This document shows positions 55,861-64,000 of a stretch of DNA of 64,000 nucleotides, one piece after another. The stretch spans positions 62,001 to 126,000 of the forward strand of contig KN817585.1 in the NCBI GenBank assembly GCA_000827495.1, given 5' to 3'. This DNA is from Hypholoma sublateritium FD-334 SS-4 (lineage: Eukaryota > Basidiomycota > Agaricomycetes > Agaricales > Strophariaceae). Position numbers and translations under genes: made by a program. Below the pieces are notes generated by a model. The model ran no database searches, had not been told where the DNA came from, and saw only the letters and a program-made list of their open reading frames with translations. Positions within the stretch are counted from its first letter, which is position 1. Every line of letters starts with the position of its first letter.

Positions 55861-57575
55861 ATGTCGTCCATCCCCACATTCTTGTTGGATGACTGCGGTC
55901 CCCCACAATCCCCCCTCCTCACCCCTCCCATCTCCCCCAAGGTCCCCCATTATACTCTGGGCCTCAGCGTCAAGACCGCGTCGCCAACGCTACCCCGCCA
56001 TCCTACCCCAAAACACCTCCTGACGCCGGCGAATCACGTCGACAACGAGATAACCAACACCAAGGCTCTGCCCCCGCTGTCATGGAACAACTTCACGACC
56101 GAGTTGAATTGGCTGAACGTTTTCGTCATCTGCGGTGTCCCCGCCATCGGCTTCGCACTAGCATGCTACACCCCTTTACGCCGTGAAACCCTCTTATTCT
56201 CAATATTCTACTACTTCGTCACCGGCATGGGCATCACCGCAGGGTATCACCGTCTATGGGCGCACAGATCGTACAACGCTTCCCTTTTCCTCCAGTATTA
56301 CCTCGCGATCACCGCGGCGGGTTCCGTGCAAGGCTCGATCAAATGGTGGTGTCGAGGCCACCGCGCGCATCACCGCTTCACCGATACCGACCTCGATCCG
56401 TACGACGCGCACAAAGGCTTCTTTTACTCCCATGTAGGTTGGATCATGCTGAAGCCGCGCCGCCGTGTAGCTGCGGACGTGAGTGACCTCACCAAGAGCG
56501 CTGTCGTGCGCTGGCAGCACAAGTACTTCGTCCCGCTCCTCCTCATCGTGAGCTTCGCGGTGCCCACACTTATTCCATGGTATTTCTGGAATGACGGCTG
56601 GGGCGGCTACGTATACGCCGGGATCGTGCGACTTGTGTTCGTGCACCACGTACGTCCCCTTTTGCACTAACTACCTCCAGGCACAGCATGTTAAATTTGA
56701 ATGTTAGTCCACCTTCTGCGTCAACTCACTTGCACACTGGCTCGGCGAGACGCCGTTTGACGACAAGAATACGCCGCGCGACCATTTTGCGACCGCGCTC
56801 GTCACGATTGGCGAGGGGTACCACAACTTCCATCATCAGTTCCCCATGGACTACCGCAACGCCATCAAGTGGTATCAGTACGATCCCACCAAGTGGTTCA
56901 TTTGGTCGTGTCAGCAGGTCGGACTGGCGTCGCATCTCAAGGTGCGCAGTCGGTGGTATTCCAGGCCCCCGCACGTGAACTGATCTCACCACACATAGGT
57001 TTTCCCTGAGAACGAAGTGCGCAAGGGCCAGCTAACGATGGAGCTCAAGAAGTTGCGCGAGACGCAGGAACGCATCGCGTGGCCGGCGCCGAGCCACGAC
57101 CTTCCCGTCGTCACCTGGGAAAGCTGTATGTCTATTTTCGCGCCGCCTGCCATATTTGTCAACTCATTTTCCTTTTTTGCAGTCAAGAAGCAATCCGCGA
57201 CGCGCTCGCTTATTCTCGTGTCCGGCTTTATCCACGACGTGTCGACGTTCCTCGACGCGCACCCGGGCGGCGCGCACTTGCTTACCAAATACGTCGGTGA
57301 GGATGCGACGGCTGCGTTCTTCGGCGGCGTCTACGACCACTCAAATGCCGCGCACAATGTACGTCCCGGCCCCTCCTCCGTCTCATGCGCAACGTGCTGA
57401 CGCAGCGCAGCTCCTCGCGATGAAGCGCGTTGGTATCCTACTGGGTGGTATGCCCATGGCTCTCGATGAGCTCACGGTCCCGCCAAGCCAGCGTCTCAAG
57501 ATCGCCGAGTATACCGAGCTCTTCGCGTACGCGCCGAGCTCAGACGGCTGCGCAATCCCCGCTAGCCCAAGCTAG
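55861..57575 (+). CDS. ole1: Acyl-CoA delta-9 desaturase with C-terminal cytochrome b5 domain, copy 1
   Basis: Ole1-type ER enzyme that introduces the delta-9 double bond into palmitoyl- and stearoyl-CoA, using its own cytochrome b5 domain as electron donor. Exons: 55861-56649, 56708-56941, 56999-57125, 57183-57358, 57411-57575; 496 residues. The three di-iron His boxes are present: HRLWAH at 130-135, HRAHH at 167-171 and HNFHH at 302-306. Four hydrophobic membrane segments flank them. The b5 haem site HPGG lies near 410 with DHSNAAHN downstream. The N-terminal 60 residues are Pro-rich and longer than in copy 2. Exons 2, 3 and 4 have exactly the same lengths as in the copy at 59221-60845, so the pair arose by tandem duplication. 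Confidence 0.95.
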
Positions 57576-59220
57576 GCGCACGCGCAGACATGCGCGCTGT
57601 GCCGTCCGCTCGTTTACACTTTAATTGCTTTGGAATCGGGAACCGCGCTGGGATAATCGCCAGCATCACTGTAGTCATATCTTTTCACTAATACTCAACA
57701 CAACAGGAACATTATTCCCTATATATTCCATATATCTACTTACATATATCATGCTCGCTCTGGAATACTTATATTCTGTGTGGCTGGATTATTTGTGGGA
57801 CGTACGGGAGGGGTGGGGCAACTTGCGGAGGAGATCGCAGGTCTTTGGAGCGGGGTTGCTGCGCAGTGGAGTTTTCTCTTGATAATCGCCGTTAGGCCCC
57901 GATGAAGCCCAATCTCGACCTTATCAACACTGATGGTTGAGAGCAAATGAAGCAATTAGAGGGTGTGTATAATTCACGGTCAAAGTTCCAATTACGTGTC
58001 CTTAATGTTTTCGCAAGTGCCAAAGTAGTACATATGTAAGGGATAACGACGTCCGTGTCACGACTCACAACTTAACGGAGCCGTCAATAGCGACGCCAAG
58101 TGTGATAGAGGGCCAGATCCACGGGCGTTTATCATTAAATTGCCAGGGAAAAGGCTGGTAATTATTGCATATGACGTACAACGCCCTACAAAAATGGTCC
58201 GGCGTGGGAGAGACAGCCATCAGACCAGTGGCACCGTTCGACGGGCGTGGGGTATGGATGCCTGGAATCCGTCTATGAAGACACGTCAGCAGCAAATAGC
58301 AACATATGCACCCAAGGCTGACGGATACCCCAGAGAGAAACAAAGTCACAAATGAGCTTGAAAGGGTGTCAGTCATGTCGTCACTTTGGGGCCTTCGGGG
58401 TCGGAAGAACACTGGCCGCAGCGTCCCCGGAGTTTGCGATTGACCATATCCAGAGGAAGGAGCTCCGTGATAAAGGTATTTCCCCAAAGATCAACATGGA
58501 AGCTACATACGTGTGTCGCGCTGTTGTTCTTGACTCCGCATGCAGTTTGGGTTGTGGGATAGCTTGGGGCGGATATACGGTGACCATATCCCGCCCGGCG
58601 TGTAGCGCGCAGGCGTCGCGATAGTCCCCAATGCGCATCGGGCGCGCTTGACCATACATGGAGGATGATATAGACCTAGAGTAGACCAGAATGCCCATAG
58701 ACTTTGGGGACTGACAAATGACAAGAGCCTCGCCGGGGTCGTTTCTGACCGTCGATGGTGCTGGAGCGCTTCATGTGATTTACCGCCGAAGAGACGAAGC
58801 CCAGAACGCGCGGAATGCCGAGATGGCGTCTACCAAATTGGGACTCCCCAAAATGTCAGCGTAAGCCAAGCACGTGACCGTCGTCTCCGGCCCGTGGTTC
58901 AAGCAAGTTATTCGTTTTCGTTGGGGAGGGCTTTGGCGGCGAGGAGACAAGGCCAGCGACGAGCGCAGCGGTCTCGACAACGTGTATGAAGAACCAGGGC
59001 CAGCCTGAACGTGTAAGCGAAGTTGCACGCGTCGATGGCAGAAATTACGCAGCGGGGCGGCGACTGGCAGGGAGAACCCCGCGCCAGGGTGGGATCCCCA
59101 AAGAAATGATGCTTAGGGCATAAATACCACAGCCGACGTCTTTCAAGTTTTCTCGCCAACGCCCTTCTTTCACGCCCCGTCGTCGACCTCCTCGTCGCCG
59201 CCGTCCACGAATTCGCCACC
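57576..59220. other. Region between the desaturase genes
   Basis: 1.6 kb. Minus-strand frames 58065-58487 and 58381-58698 are long-ish but have no motif, conflict with each other and lack a splice path; rejected. The last 60 bases before 59221 are pyrimidine-rich, a plausible leader for copy 2. Confidence 0.45.
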
Positions 59221-60845
59221 ATGTCCGCCACGACCGGCCCCGCGCCAAAGCGTGCCACAAAGGACATCGCTGAGGAGATACCCTCCGACCTCAACATACC
59301 TGATAACTATGTCCAGCACACGCTCACGTCCCAGAAGCCCCTCCCCCCGTTCGCGTGGAAGAACTTCCGCGAAGAGCTTAACTGGCTGAGCGTCGTCATC
59401 CTTACCGTCACGCCCGTCATCGGCCTCATTGGCGCCATGTTCACGCCTCTTCGCTGGCAGACATTCCTTTTCTCCGTGTTCTACTATTTCGTGACGGGAC
59501 TGGGCATCACCGCAGGCTACCACCGTCTGTGGGCCCACAGGTCGTACAACGCGTCGCTCCCCCTGCAATATCTTCTCGCCATGGCGGGTTCCGGTGCTGT
59601 CGAAGGCTCCATCAAGTGGTGGTGCCGTGGTCACCGCGCCCATCATCGCTACACCGACACCGACCTCGACCCATACAATGCACACAAGGGTTTCTTCTAC
59701 TCCCATATCGGCTGGATGTTGGTCAAGCCCCGCCGCAGGCCCGGCGTTGCCGACGTTAGCGACTTGAGCAAGAACCCTGTCGTCCGGTGGCAGCACAGGC
59801 ACTACCTCACATTAATCCTCGTGTGCGGTTTCCTTATCCCCACCGTCATTCCGTGGCTCCTCTGGGGCGATGCGCGTGGTGGTTATGTTTATGCCGGTGT
59901 TCTGAGGTTGTGCTTTGTTCACCACGTGCGTTTCACGGCTAATCCGCATTCCGTGTCCCATGCTAATGCATTTTTATTTAGTCTACTTTCTGCGTTAACT
60001 CGCTTGCGCACTGGCTCGGAGACAGTCCTTTCGATGACAAGCACACTCCCCGCGACCACGTTATCACTGCTTTTGCCACTATCGGCGAAGGATACCACAA
60101 CTTCCACCATCAGTTCCCTATGGACTACCGTAACGCCATTAAATGGTATCAGTATGATCCTACCAAATGGTTCATTTGGGTTTGCCAATCGGTCGGACTT
60201 GCCAGCCATCTCAAAGTATGTTCCCAATGACCAATGACGTTGCGGCCATTTTTACTGACCATGTGCGCAGGTCTTCCCCGAGAATGAAGTCCGCAAGGGT
60301 CAACTTACGATGGAACTGAAGAAACTGAAAGAAACCCAAGAACGCCTTGCCTGGCCGTCAGACAGTAATGACTTGCCTGTTATTAGCTGGGAAAGCTGTA
60401 TGTTCCCCCCTAGTTCGTTTGATCCATCATCACTGACATCTTAACTAGTCCAAGAGCAATCGTCCAAGCGCCCTCTCATCCTCATTTCTGGCTTTATTCA
60501 CGACGTGTCGAATTTCATCGACGAGCATCCTGGAGGCCCTCATCTTCTTGTCAAGTTCATTGGCAAGGATGCAACGACAGCTTTCTTCGGTGGTGTTTAT
60601 GATCATTCGAACGCTGCTCATAACGTACGTTATTATTTGCGGAATCATTTGTGCATATGCTCATCCTTTTATTACAGTTGCTTGCCATGAAACGAGTTGG
60701 TGTTCTACATGGTGGCATGCGTCAAGGCATCGACGATAAGGTCGTACCGCCCTCGCAGCGACTGAAAATTGCACGATATAACGAACTCAGCTCACCGTAC
60801 GGCAGCAGTACAGCGTACTCGGACGGCGAGGGCATACTCGGTTGA
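59221..60845 (+). CDS. ole1: Acyl-CoA delta-9 desaturase with C-terminal cytochrome b5 domain, copy 2
   Basis: Exons: 59221-59925, 59982-60215, 60271-60397, 60449-60624, 60678-60845; 469 residues. His boxes HRLWAH (101-106), HRAHH (138-142) and HNFHH are intact, with [20 protein letters not shown] shared with copy 1. The cytochrome b5 domain has [10 protein letters not shown] and [15 protein letters not shown]. The N-terminus is short and hydrophilic ([20 protein letters not shown]), more like Ole1 of other basidiomycetes than copy 1. Copy 2 may therefore be the housekeeping enzyme and copy 1 a specialised one; that is inference. Tails after the b5 domain differ completely between copies. Intron positions are identical in both genes. 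Confidence 0.95.
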
Positions 60846-61500
60846 TGATACACGCTTTCTTGTTTTCTGCATTCTTATTTTTTTACATATCGTCGATTGC
60901 CCTGTTGCCCGACAAAACACGAGCCTAAGTACAATGTATGGGGCGATGTACATAGGTTATCACTCGCATAGCATTAATTACGTAGATAGAACAATCATGA
61001 ATTTTTTGGAATATAATTAAGCGTCGTGTGCCGTGAGGTTATGTGTTCTCACTGAGTGTTTGCAAATGAGCGTGGGCATCGTCTATGTTCGGTCACGCAT
61101 AGGATGAGATCAGATGAATCAATAATCAAACAACTCTATCCTTGCCTGTGAGAACCATTGGAAAGCAATCAAAATCAAAGGCAGACTAAGTACATAGTAT
61201 CATGAAGCGCTGTTACCCAATACGGTAATTCATTTTCTGCAATAGGCTCTTCGGGTTTCCCAGTGCCAAATGACTGCCAACCTTCACGAGACAATTCCAA
61301 GACGATCCTTCCCCGTTTATCAGGACCTCCCAATTTCACCAAAATAGAGATTATTCAGACCATCACCAAGCTATGGCACATAATTTGACGCAGGTACAAC
61401 GGTACAACGTAGGTACAACAAAGGTACATATCGATTCATTTTACAAGTCATTCGGAAAACAGACATGAATTTGGAGCTGGGATACTTGACGAATAGCTGT
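60846..61500. other. Convergent 3' region
   Basis: 655 bases between the converging desaturase and secreted-protein genes. GGTACAAC-like units recur near 61393-61420 (GCAGGTACAACGGTACAACGTAGGTACAAC), a short imperfect tandem repeat. No gene was seen. Confidence 0.45.
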
Positions 61501-62393
61501 TCACTTCTGCTCGAGGAAGAAGGCACTTTGGTGGAAGACGCTGGTGCTCCACTGAGCGACCCATTTACCGTCTCCGAAGTCCTGAAAGAGATCTGGAATT
61601 CAGTATACGTCCAGTGAATCAGACGTATTTATAAGATACCGACCAAGCTACCGGTACATTTGAAAGAGTCACCGTCGCATACAAGCTTCGTGACGGGAAC
61701 GGGCGCCAGGTGAGTGGTCTAGTCAAAGAGTATTAGCCAGATCGGAATATACAGATCCATAACAGGCGCTTGCCTCAGATCGAAGGCTATTGTGGAAGAC
61801 GCTCGTGCTCCACTGAGCAACCCATCTTCCATCACCGAAGTCCTGTGGCATACCGACAATTAGTCCCGATTCGCAAGGAAATTTCAGGTCAAGTAGCTAA
61901 CCAAGTTTGCGGTGCACTGGAATGTATCGCCGTCGCAGACGAGCTTGGTGACGGGAACAGGAGCCAAAGTCATCTCGTGCTGTGGTCGCAGGAAAAAATG
62001 AGAACCTGAAAGAAAGTGGCTGGTCCAGATTTACCATAAACTCCTTGTGGTCGGGCGCGCCAAAGAGGCCGGTGTGGAATACGGCTGTGCCCCACTGGGC
62101 GACCCAGTTACCGTCACCAAAATCCTTGGGTGTATTGAGTATTGTCAGTGATTGTGCAAACTTGTTTTCAAACTTACGAGGGAGGCAGTGCACTTGAAGG
62201 AGTTTCCGTCGCAGACAAGCTTGGTGACGGGAACTGGTGCAAGAGTATTCTGCGATAATCAATAAAACGTTATCATCTACAGTCACAACGAGACGAGGAA
62301 GAGACCTACGGTAACATGAGAAGACCCGAAAGGGACGGCGACGATGGCCTGCGCAGCGGCGAGGAGAGAGAGGAAGCTGTTGGTGAGCTGCAT
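61501..62393 (-). CDS. Small secreted protein made of three repeated exon-pair modules
   Basis: Exons (minus): 62393-62310, 62249-62178, 62124-62035, 61979-61902, 61842-61774, 61718-61644, 61581-61501; 182 residues. Exon 1 is a signal peptide (NSFLSLLAAAQAIVA). Three modules follow. Each begins LAPVPVTKLVCDG, has F-(K/Q)-CT, is interrupted by a phase-0 intron right after a Leu, and resumes DFGDG-x-WVAQW-x-T-x-VFH. Module halves are exons 2+3, 4+5 and 6+7. Each module holds two Cys (VCDG...F-x-CT) that could form one disulphide. Intron 5 needs a GC donor (GAG|GCAAGC). No known domain was recognised. Size, signal peptide and repeats resemble fungal small secreted proteins, some of which act as effectors; that role is a guess. 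Confidence 0.85.
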
Positions 62394-64000
62394 TGCTGTT
62401 TGTTTTGTCTGAGAGAGTGTAGATAATGTAGCTCAAGAGATGAGTGCTTTTTAGAGGCAGCAAAAGGCAGCCTTTTATACCTTTTGCCTCCCCAGTAGCA
62501 AGGACCGCGTAGGTAATGAACGTGTGCATCAGCCCTAGAGAAGTTGTCGGAGATCGATAGCTATTCGATTCCTAGCCGACCATTGAGATTCATCATCCAA
62601 TAACATTGAGCTCTGGGAAGGCGCGCCCAGCACCGGGAAATTGTACAGGTAGCATTGTTCTCTTCTTTCCACTTCTGTGATACTAGAAAAGGCTCTGATA
62701 TTCATGTATGTTCTGGAATAGTGAGTGTAACAAACCTTGGGTAGTGTCAGATGGGCAGTGTTGGGCTATTAGGAAAGCGAAAGTGTCGCCGCCGCCGCTT
62801 CTATCATTGAGAAGCTACGAGAGGAAATCGATGCAAACAACTTGTGCGATAGAGTGGCTTCTTGTCTATGGAAAGCAAGACTGATCTGCTCAATATTTGG
62901 TGCGTGCCGTGTGATGGCCGATATTTGCTAAGTCATTTTTAATTTTGTGATTATCAAATGTCATTTTCGGATTATCAATAAATAGTTAGCAGCCGGCGAA
63001 ACCCTGATCCTGACTTGTGGGCCGGCCAAAAGCCGGCCATACCGTACGCGCACGCCGTAGACGCACCGCGCCTGGGCCTGAGGCGCGCGTTGCTCCGCGC
63101 ATATTGCACATTGAACCCCGTCACCAGCGGCGCATAAGGAAAATTGAGAGTAAATGCACGCGTCGGTGGAATCCTCGGTCACGGGTTCCACAGGCAAGTA
63201 TATGATGTAGTATCCGACCGACGCGATGTGTTTATATGCCAGAAGTCAGCATCATACAACATTCCTAGTGCTACGTCCACCCGAATTTGTTATAGAGTGC
63301 TTAGATTTTNAGGGCAGATTTAAANATTTTCTGTGAGCTTTATCTTTGCTCAATTAAAAAAAAGCCCANGGAAGTTGATTAATCAATGATTAATTGCGTG
63401 CAAACACTCTGCGCCANGGCCCCATGGTGCACATTTCCGCATGCGTACCCAACATTGAGCCGTATAGCTGACTGCTTACACCTATTTCAGTGTGCACAAG
63501 GACCTCTTCTACCGTTCTNTAGGCATCCGACATGTCATCTGAAATCATTCAATTCAATGGCGCACTCGGTCATGGTCCAAGAACCGCCGGTGCGTGCCAC
63601 TGAGCCCTATCTGGAACNCTATTTTAGAGCTAANTGTGTGCGATGAGCACAGTATTTTTAGAGTAACCGACCAACATGTGCGCTGGTATCTCTGAAGACA
63701 CCATGAGCGGGGCCTGCTGATGGGATACACTACACAGATATTATAAGTCAACAAATAAACNTGTATGGTTGATATTTTGGTAGTTTTATATACAGCAAAA
63801 CACACTTGAGGAATTATATACATTATAGCATGAACATCACAGGCAGGTGGCATCGGTCAGATATAACACANCACTGTAGCGCACTGGCAATAAAAACTAA
63901 ATATTGTCGACNGATTTTCAATAGGAAAATGAGGGAGAGGGATTTATGCACGGCCGCACACGCGGTGCCGTGAAGCTGGACTAGTGTATGGGGTGGCACG
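62394..64000. other. Window end: promoter of the secreted protein and unannotated DNA
   Basis: The first 100-150 bases include the promoter of the minus-strand secreted protein (TATA-like TTTTATAC at about 62473, minus-strand reading GTATAAAA). A short GGCCGGC inverted repeat lies near 63018-63039. Several ambiguous bases occur from 63310 on. No gene was recognised, and short frames with ambiguous codons at the end are not supported. Confidence 0.4.

Noticed and set aside
58065..58698. Two minus-strand frames between the desaturases
   Set aside because: No family resemblance, mutually overlapping, no start context; treated as chance.

Overview
The window is nuclear DNA of a mushroom-forming basidiomycete (Agaricomycetes). 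Nearly every gene is cut by many short introns of about 45-65 bases with GT(A/G)NGT donors and CTNAC-like branch sites. The gene content also fits: a DUF6534 membrane protein, a HET-domain protein, Ole1-type desaturases fused to cytochrome b5, GH18 chitinases, a fungal JTB homologue and two intron-containing tRNA-Asp genes. Exon boundaries below were derived by hand from splice signals, reading-frame continuity and family knowledge; no alignment was run. Ambiguous bases at 21207 and after 63300 suggest lower-quality sequence there.

Layout. 1-7009: 5' part of naa15 (minus) and all of pds5 (plus, 18 exons). 7759-8538: a Cys/His-rich protein with a paralogue at 26406-27128. 8.5-14.3 kb: a gene-poor, increasingly GC-rich tract of decayed repeats leading to a very GC-rich HMG-CoA reductase gene (14297-19275). 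20.1-22.5 kb: a frameshifted gene relic, palindromic motifs and a decayed, internally deleted duplicate of the reductase gene. 23.5-25.7 kb: a HET-domain gene and a small unknown gene. 28-30.1 kb: divergent SRP19 and JTB genes sharing a 179-base promoter. 31.7-36 kb: tandem GH18 chitinases. 36.8-38.9 kb: a small secretory/membrane protein and the SWC5 chromatin subunit. 39.2-41.6 kb: tandem NmrA/EasG-like oxidoreductases. 42.2 and 50.2 kb: two tRNA-Asp genes. 43-44.5 kb: the DUF6534 gene. 46.8-47.5 kb: inverted repeats abutting a near-perfect 99-base hairpin. 47.9-49.8 kb: B-type cyclin. 50.3-51.1 kb: GNAT acetyltransferase. 55.9-60.8 kb: tandem delta-9 desaturases. 61.5-62.4 kb: a secreted protein built from three exon-pair modules.

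How the genes relate. Housekeeping genes (protein N-acetylation, cohesion, sterol synthesis, SRP targeting, H2A.Z remodelling, cell cycle, unsaturated fatty acids) alternate with lineage-variable families. Three tandem pairs (chitinases, oxidoreductases, desaturases) keep near-identical exon structure, so local duplication is a main force here. Sterol and unsaturated-lipid synthesis genes lie in the same window, but nothing shows they are co-regulated.

The best candidates for something undescribed are the three-module secreted protein at 61501-62393, the Cys/His-rich family and the nested inverted-repeat locus at 46830-47547.
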